Source: Selaginella tamariscina (taxonomy: Eukaryota > Streptophyta > Lycopodiopsida > Selaginellales > Selaginellaceae). From it: a DNA stretch of 64,000 bases. Each line of letters starts with the position of its first letter. Positions within the stretch are counted from its first letter, which is position 1. Shown piece after piece: positions 18,679-33,569 of this stretch. The position numbers were made by a program, and so were the translations under genes. The stretch is taken from positions 228,747 through 292,746 of the forward strand of contig PUQB01000311.1 of the NCBI GenBank assembly GCA_003024785.1, written 5' to 3'. Below the pieces are notes generated by a model. That model had not been told where the DNA came from and searched no databases. It saw only the letters and a program-made list of their open reading frames with translations.

Positions 18679-21600
18679 ATACGTACATTAGCCCTGGCGG
18701 TGAAAAAGAGTTCAAATATTTTTTGAGGACCAGGGATATCGGAGTCCCCAAATTCTGACCCTGACGCAAATATAAAAGGAAGCTTTAATTCTCTTGCCAT
18801 TGCTCTTGCTATATGCGTCTTTCCAGTCCCAGGAGGCCCATGTATAAGGATTCCCTGCATATAAACATCAAATGTGTGTGTGTGTGTGTGTGTGCCTGCA
18901 TATATGTAGGCATATTCATTTACGTACAAATCTATGTATCTACATTGATCATGTAACTATTTGTCTGTATGGACATGTAGATTAATATACACACAAACAC
19001 ATATGTGTGTACGTTATGTATGTATGCATATATAGACATATTTTCTTACCCGAGGGAAGAAGATAAATTTGTCGTAGTACCTCATAGGATCACTCAAGTA
19101 ATTACTAACTTCCTCTACCACGCTCCAAACTGCGCTGCTAACTATTACGTCATTGAAAGTTGGAAATCCTGCTTCTTCTGCATCTGAAGGCTAAAACCAT
19201 CTTATTGTGTGTGTAGTATGTGTGTGCGTTGCACGCGTGGCTGTAGTGAAGTTCCAGGACTTATATATTTGTATATGCATGTGCATACACAAAATAAACA
19301 TACATGTATGTGTCTTCTACACACACACACACACACACATATACATACCAGGATCATATTTGAATAGTTCTGACGCATAAGGTCGACGATTTTCTCCTCT
19401 GCGTTCCGACGAAGGTTGAAGAGTTTGTTGTCTAGCATGTAAATAACGAATACACACGGCAGAAGAATAGCATACGCTCGTAGAACGGAGAAAAACCGGC
19501 TCTGTGGAAGTACATCTACTTCCACTTCACATCTTTGAAGTGTTTCGTTTAAGTATGGATCAGCTGGCACATCCACCTTCAAAATAAATAATACACACAC
19601 ATACATATTTACACGCATACACGCTTTTGTATGTATACGGAATACATAGGACACTATAGAGCACCCTGTATGAGAGGGAGGGGGAGAGAGAAGAGCGAGA
19701 GAGAGACAGAGACAGAGACAGAGACAGAGACAGAGATAGAGAGAGACAGAGAGTCATACCATGTACTCTGAAGGAAATCCTTCTTTCATAGTTGCATACA
19801 CTGTTGACATATCATGGCTGAAAATGGCACTTTCAACCTGCATTACAATTGACATTTGTTTGCTACGTACTACAAAATTGTGTGTGTGTGTGTGAACATA
19901 TACCTCCATATTCTCCACTTTCTCAAAGAACTTAAGATAAGGAAGCTTAGGCCTGTATTTCCACCATGTCTTCGCAACCCAGAAGGCTCTACCAAATCCA
20001 GGAATGAACCTTTCCTGTTTTTCCTTCATTATAGACTTCTTAAGCTCCTCTCTGTCGAGCAAAACAACGTACTTGCTAGTTAAGGCGTCCATGTTTTCCT
20101 TTTCCGTTCTTTCACTGAGCAATTTGTCCAGTTTAGCCAGCCTCTCTTTCCATGAAAGACTTTTAGGTTCTAAAACATACATGGAAACACCAATTAATAC
20201 TGAATCTATGTATGTGAACACATACATCGTGTGTCTATCTCTGTCTCTCTGTAGAGAGAGAGAGTTCCATGTAGTATATCATGTGCACAGACCGCCATGG
20301 TATTAAACACAACACAGGCGTGTGTGATGTAAGGTATTGAAGTCTATATTTAATTCTGTATAATAAATAGCTAAAATGCAAAGTACTGCTATTGATTCTA
20401 TTTATTAAACAAAAATTTGTGTGTGTGCGTGCGTCTCTATGGCGATTGCGTCGACATAGGTGTGTGCTACAGAGTGATAAAATGTTCCTTGTCTAAACAC
20501 GGAGTGGCTGTGTGTGTGTCGTACACACACACACACACACACATATATATACCTTCAGAGGCTTCTTTAGGTGCTTGATCATCATCATCGTCCTCCCATG
20601 CATGCTCCCCAACATAATCTGGATCATGATGGTACTTGCCATCGGGTCCTAAGACATGTTTCTCAACACGAAGACCATCTGGAAAATTTTCTCTCCACTG
20701 AAGTTTCTCTACCCTGTTAAACATATATTAGCATTTCTACATTGTATTATCTTAATAACAACTCAACTTACTTGCGAATGATCTCTGGTGTTGGTTCAGG
20801 AATTTTGGCTTCTAAGTATGCTTCCGCAATTTCGTTTGCAATTCTCTTCGTACTACGTGGTCTAATTGCTAAGGCATATATTCCTTGAAAAGAGCCTATT
20901 ACCAACAGAAGATACAGTACAAGTGCTCCAACGTGCTGTGCATCCCACTGCTTTGTTAAGTAGCTAATTAGTAATTAAAGATTTAACCGACAAAAGGTTA
21001 TTGAAAATTAAAAGTTCAATCAAATATAGTTTGGTTATTTATACATGTCAATCAGTATATAAACATTGTTACAATATATGTTGCTGTGTTTGTGTATGAA
21101 ACATATGTCGGCTATTGTAAACTACGCGTGGGTGTGACTATGAAGAAGACATCTCTCTCTCTCTCTCTGCGGCCAATGGTCATATTTATTCATTTCCAAT
21201 ATATAGTATATAATACACCCACCTACAGTCACGCAGGTCTCTCTTTATGTGTGTGCATATATAGATATGTGTTTTCGACGTGCATACACAAAAACGCTAC
21301 AAAAAAAACTCCAAATGCACACAGACACACACGCACAAACAAAATTAATCAAATAGCCTCGTACTCCGAATATTAATACTCACATGTACCATAGTTTTGC
21401 GATATTACTGTAAAACTACTTCAACATGTGTGTGTGATATAATGTGTAGAATACTGTGCATATATGGTTTTCTTCATATCTTCATTTTGAATATATACTA
21501 TGATATACATAATACACCATGCATATTCACTTCTAAAATACATATAATATCTACATGCACTTACTATGTGCGAAGTCTACAAACCCATATATGCTACAAT

Positions 21601-22243
21601 ATAATAGCACACATATGGACATGCAACTGTCTCTCTCTCATTTACCTTCCAGTTTTCCCAGCGGTGCCAAAAACAATTCGGGGCCATGTCTTGGACCTAA
21701 ACTCGGAAAGAACCTGATTACCTTCATCCCTGGCAACTCCCAACCTCTCTCGCAAATCCCGCGCGCCAGATACCGCTGCTTCACCGCTCTCTCTCAAGAG
21801 CCCTAACCTCGCAGCCACATTCTCCCGCAGGTCCTCTAGATCGATCCCGGCTTCGGACTTGAGCTCCCTCACAAGCTGCGCACGGTACCTGACCCCCCGC
21901 TACGGAATGCGGCCTGCAATCTACCTGTTCCTGGACCATTGCCATCGCTTACTGGATCGATCTGTGACGCTCTAGGGCGAAATATGTACCGCGCAGTTCT
22001 TCTCCGGGGCAAGAATCCCTGTGCACAATACCTGGCAGTGTGAAATGCTGGCTGTAAGCTGTGAGTCCGTGCTGTTCCTGGACCGCCATAGTTTACTGCT
22101 TCGAGCTGTGATGCTCTAGGTCGACATCTGTACCTGAATCTGCTGGCAGCACTTCTCCCCGGTAAGAGTCCCTTGCAAGCAGGCACTGGAAGCTGCAATC
22201 CGCGCGTCTCCCGAGCGTACAGGCCCCCTGCAAGAGCCTGCAT
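15934..22243 (-). CDS. FTSHI4: Chloroplast FtsH-like AAA protein, FtsHi4 type, 18 exons
   Basis: Plastid inner-envelope AAA ATPase of the FtsHi group, known to work in essential import-motor/FtsHi complexes. Exons (+ coordinates, 5' to 3'): 21646-22243, 20772-20947, 20553-20714, 19904-20169, 19760-19837, 19349-19576, 19050-19190, 18687-18854, 18307-18419, 17897-18113, 17579-17650, 17241-17360, 16814-17103, 16604-16714, 16461-16535, 16293-16400, 16075-16155, 15934-15966. An Arg/Ala-rich transit peptide is followed by two hydrophobic segments (LVLYLLLVIGSF, AILLPCVFVIYML). Walker A GPPGTGKT is in exon 8, Walker B IVFIDEIDAL in exon 9, the second region of homology CATNRRDDL to RIDRQ in exon 10, and a zinc motif HEAGH at 17,056-17,070 with a candidate third-ligand Asp in TDGWMKDL. 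Frame breaks: near 21,871 (-1), the exon 1/2 junction (-1), near 17,037 (a TA-slip) and near 16,820 (+1 T). Family assignment is firm; the FtsHi4 subtype is from remembered similarity. Confidence 0.85.
18590..18676. repeat. (TATG/TATC)n and (CA)n microsatellite
   Basis: TATG units give way to ATCT/TATC units and then to an uninterrupted CA run of roughly 20 units ending near 18,675. It lies in the intron between FtsHi exons 8 and 9, close to the exon 8 donor at 18,685-18,686. Confidence 0.85.
21908..22188 (-). repeat. Tandem duplication inside the transit-peptide exon
   Basis: Two diverged copies (about 21,908-22,031 and 22,047-22,188) share blocks such as CTGTTCCTGGACC and TGTGAYGCTCTAGG. 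At protein level both contain a FRPRASQ/CRPRASQ block followed by a Gly-Pro-Gly-Thr block and a LQAAF/LQPAF block. It doubled much of the predicted FtsHi transit peptide. The copies are in frame with each other, so it could be tolerated. Confidence 0.7.
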
Positions 22244-22268
22244 TCTTGCAATGCTCTTGCTGTGGATT

Positions 22269-22282
22269 GGGTTTAGGGTTTA
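22269..22282 (-). promoter_or_regulatory. Telo-box just upstream of the FtsHi start
   Basis: On the minus strand the sequence reads AAACCCTAAACCC about 26 nt before the ATG at 22,243, i.e. a double telo-box in the probable 5' UTR. This placement is typical for plant nuclear genes of plastid and translation functions. Regulation itself is inferred. Confidence 0.6.
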
Positions 22283-22416
22283 TGCAATTATTATGAAATT
22301 ATAAGAAAGAAAAAATTTTTTTTTTTCATTTATAATATACATAATGTGTTATAATGTAAAAAAGTATGTAAGGTTCCATGTATATACTGTATGTATACTC
22401 TGCCGTAGAGGTGCTT

Positions 22417-22561
22417 ATGTGGCGCTAGGATTCAGCACATAATCTGGGTGCTAGCTAATCTGGGCTAGATAATCTAGGCACTAGGATTTACCTGCTATCA
22501 AGTAAACTAACCGGGCATAGACACATAAGACCTGATTGATGCCTAAATCCTAGCGCCACAT
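22417..22561. repeat. Perfect 16-bp inverted repeat in the divergent promoter
   Basis: ATGTGGCGCTAGGATT at 22,417-22,432 is matched exactly in reverse complement at 22,546-22,561, leaving a 113-nt spacer. It sits in the 688-bp divergent intergenic region between FtsHi (-) and phytepsin (+). It may be the terminal repeats of a tiny insertion or a paired factor site. Confidence 0.75.
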
Positions 22562-22611
22562 GGGCACTAGAATTTACCTGGCACCAAGTAAGTTAATCAT
22601 GATGCAGACAC
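22477..22611. repeat. Diverged 48-bp direct repeat
   Basis: A block starting GGCACTAGRATTTACCTG occurs at 22,477-22,524 and 22,563-22,611, with about a dozen differences between copies. The first copy lies inside the spacer of the 16-bp inverted repeat, the second outside it. Confidence 0.6.
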
Positions 22612-22615
22612 TTAG

Positions 22616-22623
22616 TATAAATA
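22616..22623 (+). promoter_or_regulatory. Candidate TATA box for phytepsin
   Basis: TATAAATA lies 309 bp before the phytepsin ATG (22,932). If used, transcription would begin near 22,650 with a 5' UTR of about 280 nt. The motif also occurs by chance in AT-rich DNA, so this is a position-based guess. Confidence 0.35.
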
Positions 22624-22931
22624 CCTTGTAAGATATTTGGTATTCACTCCTCTTTCAAGTATAATGAAAATTTATCCACATAATAAAATTAAGATTTTCA
22701 TTTTATGCAATGAAAAGGAGTTTCACACACACACATATGTATGCATGTGTGCGCACACACATATATACACACTCCAGCCGTTGTATGTGTGAAGTGATAT
22801 TCAAGTTGGAATAAACACCTTATACATATATCTTGCCGACATAAGGTTTATGGGATATATGAATGGGTCCGTGTTCTACATGCGTATGTTATTAAGTCGC
22901 ATTATTTCCTCAAGACTTCAAGGTAGTGGCT

Positions 22932-25679
<2,748 letters not shown>

Positions 25680-26053
25680 AATGTGATACACAAATGACTT
25701 AAAGACTTCAGTGTAAATAATGTTTTTTATTTTGTTATTATTTTAAGAATCTTAAATATAATTATATACTAAATTACTAAGTCGACTTAAAATATAAAAT
25801 ATAATAAAATTTGAACCATTCATTTAACTACGAAATATCTAATGGATAATATAATAATATACACTAAGAACTACTCACATTTGAAAACGTATAACAATGT
25901 CTGAATTAAGTATTAGCAAATTATTTATTAGCAAATTAACAGTGTATACAGAAAAACATCAGGAAAGTATTATTCTCTAGCGTATAAGACACTTAAAAAT
26001 GGATTAAACACATATAGATGAATTTATGCATTAATAAAGTTATTGTTGAGGTT

Positions 26054-29000
26054 TCACATAGCAAGGGGCTGTGTAGCACGTACAAGCCATTCTGCGTCAG
26101 ACTTAGGCAAGTGAGGGCCAAGCTTCTCACGGCATCCAGCATGATAATCATCCACCCATTTTATCTCTTCCGGGCTAAGTAATGCCAGGTCTATCAGCTT
26201 CCTCTGGAACGGAACCTGCAACGTGTAGGTGTTAATATGTATGTATACGCCTTATGCGTGTGTGTGAGAGAGAGAGAGAGGATAGCTAACACACACACAC
26301 ACTTATCTACACAAATGTACGTGCATATCAGCGTGATACATACCCAAGTTATGTGTTCAATGAGAGGTAGCCTTTGTCAGCGAAATTATAATCCGTTTTT
26401 GCTTCCTTAACAATAAGAACATTCTCCAGTCTCACACCGAAATTCCCATCTTCGTAATATCCAGGCTCTGCCACACAGAGTTTCTTATGATGTGTGTGTG
26501 TGTGTGTGAGTGTGTGTGTGTGTGTGTGTGTGGAGAAGAGAGAGAGAGAGAGAGAGAGAGCACCATCAGTAACTGTCATTGAAGCTTGCAAAGGGACATT
26601 CCGAGCTTGCGGCTTAAAGCTAATAAGATGAGGTCCTACAAAATGAAAAGGAAATATTATTAAACTTAACATATATATATGTACGTCCATATCCTGTATG
26701 TACGAATATATATACATATGCATATACCTTCATGCACGTTAAGATAGGAACCAACACCGTGCCCTGTTCCATGTCGGTAATCCAGCCCACTTTGCCACAA
26801 AGGAACTCTGGCCAGCACGTCTAGTGCATGACCTACAAATAATAATACAATAAATAACAGTCTAAACTAATGAGATTAACATTACCAGTTGTGCCATTTG
26901 GGAAAATGGCAGAATCAAGTGCGATATGTCCTTTCAAAACCTGAAATATACAATTTTTCAACTTATTAAAATATGCTCGCTCTCTGTACGTCTGTGTGTG
27001 TGTACATTGTTCTTATACCTGTGTATAACACGCCTTTTCATGAGGTGAAGGCTTACCGAAATGAACAGTTCGTGTGATATCTGTTGTCCCATCCAAATAC
27101 TACACAAAGAGCAACATTAGAAACTACACACATATATACACACAAGATACACGTAGATACAGCATTATATATATATATATTATATACTATCTCTATAATC
27201 ACGTGTACACACGATACACATATACATATAAACGAGCATACAGACTATTTACCTGTCCTCCTGAATCACAAAGATAGATCATATCCGGGTCTAGTTCTGC
27301 ACAGCTTCCAGGCTTTGCAGCATAGTGAATAATTGCAGCATTTGGTCCAACAGAGGAAATGGTCTCAAAACTGAGTCCCTTAAAATACTGCAGAAGCCGT
27401 TATATGTGTATTACTATACCGGTTAAGCTATACTTATATGCAATGTGTATTTAATGCTATACCTGTTGTTTTGAACGAAACTCCTCAAGTTTGTCGCTCA
27501 CAGAAACTTCCGTCAGCTGATCGACTTCTCTATAGAGTGAAAAATAAACTGAGTAAATACACATGCACACATACATTATACATACAGTATCAACAATAAA
27601 ACATTTGATAACTAAATGAGTAGCTAGGGGTTTATGCTTTATAACCCGTTAGACTTACGATGCTTTACGCTTATGGGAATTTTTCGCCTCCAAAAAATAC
27701 CCAGGAGCACCATATATTTCTTGCATCTGCACACATGATGAGATCGGATATTAAACACAGACTATACATACATAGTATACATCTAGAGAGAGATATGCGT
27801 GCATGCGTGAGTGTGTTTAATAAGTACCTGGGCATCAAGCCATGCAAGATACGAGACCACCGCAACCCATCACGGACATGAGAGTTCCGCAACCCATCGA
27901 GTTCTGCAGGATGCTGCATATTCCGGAAGCCGAGGTTAACGTACATACGTAACATACATCTCTACAAATATGTAAATCTAGACTATATGTGTATATGTGT
28001 GTTTTGTGCACCGCAGGGAGAGAGAGGAAGAGAGGGAGAGAGAGGGAACATATATGTAGACGTATATATACGTAGATATATGTGTGTGTTCGTATAGATC
28101 GGGTTTACAATATGACTTGCCTTTAAAGCCTTCGCAAGAGCTATAGGTGATTGTTGGGACACAACTCGACGAGCAGGTACATTGGGATAGAGCTTAAGTG
28201 GGCAGGTATTCGGATCAATCCAAATTAGTCTCGAGTCATCCGGGGAACCAGCTAGAGCTTCAACGTCCTCTACCACCTTCTCGTAATCCTAATTATAACT
28301 TGATTATCGCTTAAGTACTTCTCAACCTGTCCTCAAAACCACTCTATGTCACACACACATACACACACAATGTTACCTCTGGAGTTACTTTGCGTTTATC
28401 CACATAATACGAAGCGGAATCGAGAGTCACAATAGAATAAGCATGTACAACAGGATTGTACATAACATCAGCGCCTCGTAGGTTATAAAGCCAAGCAACC
28501 TGGAAAATTAGATATGATTATCACCATTAGTAGATGTGCAGACATATATATAGATATTGGGTGTGTATACTATGCACATGTATTATTTAAACACGAGAAA
28601 AAAACACAACTTACCTCATCGAGAGTGGAGATAATGATTGCAAAGGCTTTTCCTTCAGCAAGCTTAGCACGAAGATCAGCAAGTTTCTCCCCGATCGAAC
28701 GGCCAGCAAACTCCAGTGGATGAATATCAACGGGTGAGAGCTTCGGCATCGGACGGTCTTTCCAAATCTCGTCCACTAGATTACGCTCCGTTTTAACCAG
28801 TTTAATGTTCTTCTTGGCGAAGACCTCTTGCCACTTTTCGCCATTTGACACGGATATGCACCATGGATCCAAACCAACTGTAGCATTGCTTTCAAGATTC
28901 TGCAAAGAAATGGTATAGACATGTATGTATGTAGATGGTACTGTGTGGTCATGTTATTAAACGGAGATGACTCTCTCTCTCTCTAGAATAACATGACCAC

Positions 29001-29759
29001 ACAATACCATCTACTTGATATAATCTCAGATGACTTCAAACAAATATAAACTATGAATTGGTGCGTGTTTGCGTCTTAAACAGTTGCAACTATGTAGAAT
29101 AATAAAATATATGACTCAGCATTTATATCAACAATAAGAACAGTATTGTGTGAAATTATATAGTACAACATATACGACCACGATACACACTACACACACT
29201 TGTTTTCTTACGTCAGCTAACCACGCCTCCACAAGTGGGTCTTCTCCAATACGCATTAGTTTCCAACGGTCACTTAATTGTTGAGTAGCTTGAAGAAAAT
29301 ATCGACCATCAGTCCACAACAAAGCCTCGTTCTTTGTGATTAAGGCTAAACCTGGAGATAAATTGATTGCATTATAATTGCAAGTGTGTGTGTGTGGGTA
29401 TTGCGTACCAGCGCTCCCAGTGAATTTGGATACGAATTCACGCCTTTTGTCTCTATCCGCAACGTATTCGCTCTGAGAAAAGACAAAGAAATCAATATGT
29501 TCACAATTATTGGTTTTGTAGAAACAGGTGAACAATGTGTGTGCTGATACTGTTGAATCACATTGCTATGTGCGTGTAAATGGTAAACGAGATATACAGT
29601 GAATGCAATTACTGTATAGTTAAAATCGCTGTATAATAAAGAAAAAAGCTAAGATTTCGTACATACCTGATGAGCGTCTTCAGACGGAACAACGAGCGCA
29701 TCCAGAGGAGGATCGTATGAAGCCATGAGCAGCCGCAGCAGGTCCAATGGATCCTCCAT
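26054..29759 (-). CDS. APP1: Xaa-Pro aminopeptidase P (M24B), 16 exons
   Basis: Cytosolic dinuclear-metal peptidase removing N-terminal residues before proline; no transit peptide. Exons (5' to 3', + coordinates): 29667-29759, 29409-29472, 29212-29351, 28615-28899, 28377-28499, 28121-28288, 27828-27913, 27659-27726, 27463-27529, 27253-27387, 27019-27099, 26886-26940, 26728-26832, 26564-26635, 26344-26467, 26054-26215. The N-terminal creatinase-like part starts [20 protein letters not shown], then [20 protein letters not shown] and [16 protein letters not shown]. Metal ligands are visible: [18 protein letters not shown] (two Asp), HGTGHGVG (His), TDEPGYYED (Glu) and VRLENV (Glu). Exon 6 ends with a GC donor (AAG|GCAAGT). 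One-base losses near 27,860 (after RDGLR) and 26,358 (before the HITW-like end of exon 15) break the frame; all phases otherwise fit. The symbol follows the Arabidopsis orthologue by recalled similarity. Confidence 0.93.
26491..26560. repeat. (GT)n(GA)n microsatellite at exon 15 of APP1
   Basis: TG repeats are followed by a pure AG run that directly abuts the exon 14 donor at 26,562-26,563. The whole 96-nt intron (26,468-26,563) is nearly all microsatellite, leaving little room for a normal branch-point and pyrimidine tract. Confidence 0.8.
28931..29014. repeat. 28-bp near-perfect inverted repeat in APP1 intron 3
   Basis: Arms 28,931-28,958 and 28,987-29,014 are reverse complements with one difference (C versus T). 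The 28-nt loop carries a CT run. Unlike neighbouring palindromes the arms are complex sequence (for example GTGTGGTCATGTTATT), so chance or microsatellite origin is unlikely. Confidence 0.85.
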
Positions 29760-29766
29760 GTCCACT

Positions 29767-29791
29767 AAAACCCTAATTAGATGAACCCTAG
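29767..29791 (-). promoter_or_regulatory. Telo-box in the APP1 5' UTR
   Basis: The + strand shows AAAACCCTAA at 29,767-29,776 and AACCCTAG at 29,784-29,791, 8 to 32 bases upstream of the start codon at 29,759. This is two telo-box cores in the probable leader, in opposite orientation to the gene. Confidence 0.5.
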
Positions 29792-30530
29792 AGTAAACTA
29801 ATAATAGCATATGTTTATAATGTTCTTATTCTTTTTACTAATGTTTTATTACTATACGTTTACAATTATGTAATTTATTTAAAATTATATTATTATTAGT
29901 CTAATTGTTCTTAATTATTTTTAAAATAGAATTTATACATATGTAACATATTTAAAACACAGATATCATATAATCTAGTTCCATTTTCACATATACACAC
30001 ATAGAACATAAAAACATCTGTAACATATAATTTAAATAAATACCTAAGTGTTCATTGTTATCTTATCTTAATAATAAGATATTATTAGCATACATTCTTA
30101 TTATATCTTTATTTTGATAGAATATTATAAGATTAAAATAAAACTTAAGCAATTCAATTAGATTTTATTTAGCTTTTTATTAAAAATAATAATAGTAACA
30201 AACTTAAAATATTTTAGTAATATCTTATGTGGTGATGATATAGTATATGTTAGACTTGCTTACCTTAAACATAAAATATTATTAATATATTGTAAAAATT
30301 AATACTTGTAAGGTTTGAATTATGTATATATTATTAAATAAATTGAACAAGAATAAGACTGGCGACGTGATATTTTGAACAAGAATTATTGAGAGTTACA
30401 CGTTGGCTTAACATAGCAAAACCACAGTATTAAATACGTGAACAAGAACTATCTATGTGTGTATACACGCATTCTCGTCTATATTGAATATATATATATA
30501 CATACACACACACACACACACATATATATA

Positions 30531-30561
<31 letters not shown>

Positions 30562-33485
30562 ATGTATATATATGTGTGTGTGTGTGTGTACATATAGATA
30601 CCTGCAAATCATTTTATATCTAAGATTCTAAACTATAATAAACTTAAGAATATACCGAATATATTGAGAATATTTATTTATTTTTATAAATTTTTTATAT
30701 ATAGTAAAACTACTGTAGATAGTAATTATGCAGCTTATTAGATTATATTAAATTAAGCCTACAAAGAAAAATTCGAACCACAACACTATTTAGCGCCAAG
30801 GTTATTAAACTATGTAAATTATTAGATTACACAATATTAAATTATAAGAGTTTAACTATACTTACGATTATTATCTAAACTTGTCATTTGAATTTATTAT
30901 TTAATTTTATATTACAATCTAATTTGAAATTTATTACATAAGTGTAAACTTCAAAATAGATTATAATCGGAAGTTGACTATAAATAATAAATTCTGAACT
31001 CCATTAATCAGTAAATAATAATATATATAATTATATATATAATTCATATATATATGTATATATAAGCAAGTATAAAGTAGGATAAGTATTATATATTTGT
31101 TTATATAAATCCTAAAATCGTAAAATTGAGTATTACTTTTTAAATTCAATGATTTAATATTCCCTTATCTAGATTTTAGACTACAATCTATTCTATTAGA
31201 ACATTTAACACTAGAAAATTTATATATATACTCGTAACACATGTAGAACACATATGTTTAATTGTAAAAATTATAATATGTTTTGATGTGTATATGTGCT
31301 AAGAAGCTTATATTCAGTGCAGTTTAAAAAAATATATTTAGGTTACACTTGTCATGTTTTACTTATCCTCTCGGTTTAATAAAGTCACATAATAATTCGG
31401 ATGAGCATTTACGATGTATTTTAAACTTTAAAATGTATACATCTTCTTATTTATGTGTTAATAATTAAAAAATAAATAAAATTTAGCTATTAAATAAGAA
31501 AAGCTGAAGAATGCTCAATAATTGATGTTAAACCAAAATGTTAAATCTTAATTTTAATTTTCCTGTAGATTCTCAATATATTCTCTATAGTTTTATAAAG
31601 CACACAGCACAATTTGACATAAGTATTTGGACTATTAATCGGATACTTGAATTTATTTGTATAATTAATTTCACAATGATTATGTATAAAATATTTTAAG
31701 ACATATTTAAGTATGGTTATTTATTTCATTAAAAGATTGAATATTTGAGCTAGTAATTTTTTTGACCTAAGAGTTTACTTAAGAAGTTTTAAGTTTAATT
31801 ATAATTATAACTAATGGACCTTATTGCATTAGTTTTTAAAACTCTTAAAGCTGTTTTCTAAGTGTTGCTCACATGTAATGTGTTATCACATGTTGATTAT
31901 AGAACTATTTTAAATACAAAATATAAAACAAGGACTATAACTTCTTATTTAATTAGTTTAACTTTCTAAGAATGTATCATATTCTACCATGAAGTCTTAT
32001 TATTTAATAGTTTTAAATTTTTATATATGTGTGTGTGTTATTAATATATAATCTTGTGGCTCATTATCAACTACAGTTTTGAAATAAAAAAAAAACAAAC
32101 TTTATTTTAACGATACACATATTATATAGTTTAAATTTTTGTATTTTAAATATCATATTGCATTATGTGTTATGTTGCATAAGCATATTATACACCCCAA
32201 ATCTTTAAACATATTAAAATTTCATGACTTAGTTTTATATCAAAATTCTATGAAATTTGTTTCATCATTGTTACTTTGTGTATAACATGAAATACAATGT
32301 CATTTATGAACATTTAAAAAGCAAATAAACACTTGCATATGACCTCTTTCTCATCATGTTTAAGTAACATACTAAAAACAATATCTCTCTCATGTTAAAC
32401 AAATCATACATCAATTACACAATGGAACATAACATTATTATAAAAGCTCATTACTTTTCAAACCATGAAAAAGGGACGAGTTTATGGAATGTAAGTTATA
32501 TGTTTACTTAGTTCTTGAATGTATAATAATAATCATTCTTAAATATTTAAGTGTATTAAGTAGGATTCTTTTTCAAACATGATTAATTCTGCCCACTTCT
32601 CTTTAAGACAAAGAAAGTGACAAGATTAATCACGCTATCCCTTCCATTGGTGGGCGGGAATAATCCTGTCCACAACGCTCTCATATGAATAAGTAAAAAT
32701 TTATAGATTTTATATATTTAGAAGTCAGTTAATGTATTTTAGTAGGTAAGTGCGGTCATGATAAAAATTCTGACACTTTCTCTACTTTTAAAAATGTCAA
32801 TGTTTAATTTAAAAAACAAAATTAAGCTAGAAAAAATTAATCAAAACTAATGCTAATCACTTTTTATGGAGTTAACAAAAAATTCACATAATTTATATTC
32901 TTATACATGAAACCAAGTACTTCATAATCATCATTCATTAAGTCATTAACTTAGTTGGTAAAGGCATCACACGACTATGAAGTTATTAAGGATTATGTTT
33001 TGACAAAATAACTTCAATATAAATTCAAAACATTTTGTCAAAACATCATATTCAAAACATTTTGTCAAAGTTTATGTTGGAGGCTTATAATTAATGTTAT
33101 ATATCATCCCCTAGAAACACCTTTGCATTAAAATGGGCATGATAGGTCAATAATTAGCACTTAATTACTAATGAATTAAATATTTAATGCTTAATAATTA
33201 ATTAATCATTATTTTATATTAAATTAATCTTTAACTAATTATACTCAATATTCATTTACATCATAAATAAATACTTTAGAAAATGTATATTTATTTTGTT
33301 TACATTAATTTATGACAAATACATGTAAAAACTAGATTCTAATGTCAAAGTGGACTTCAAAAGTTTTTTAAAATGTAATAATTACAAAAGAATTTCTATA
33401 CTTAACAAATAATAAGAATGTTCTAAATATTTGAATAATATTTGTAAACCTTAAACTTGTCATCCATGCTTACAGGGTTGAATAC
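29792..33485. other. AT-rich intergenic gap
   Basis: No gene can be supported. The sequence is AT-rich with scattered TA microsatellites. It holds a palindromic CA/TG/TA compound microsatellite at 30,484-30,598 and a pair of direct repeats TTCAAAACATTTTGTCAAA near 33,026 and 33,050, with a related inverted element near 32,998. A TA-rich array at 33,486-33,536 closes the gap. Confidence 0.6.
30484..30598. repeat. Palindromic TA/CA/TA/TG compound microsatellite
   Basis: Runs of TA, CA, TA, TG, TATG, TA and TG follow one another, so the CA run can pair with the TG runs. It is open on both strands but the frames are only dinucleotide translations and are not considered genes. Confidence 0.85.
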
Positions 33486-33569
33486 ACTTGTAATATATAT
33501 AATATATATATATATATATAATATATATTATATATAAACAACAAGCTGTTTTATGGCTTTTTTTTATTA

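Noticed and set aside
30430..30623. Short ORFs over the CA/TG region
   Set aside because: Purely microsatellite-encoded His/Thr/Tyr or Val/Cys alternations.
32930..33005. tRNA-like A-box (TTAGTTGGTAAAGGC)
   Set aside because: No matching B-box, anticodon stem or acceptor stem could be formed; at best an ancient tRNA-derived fragment.
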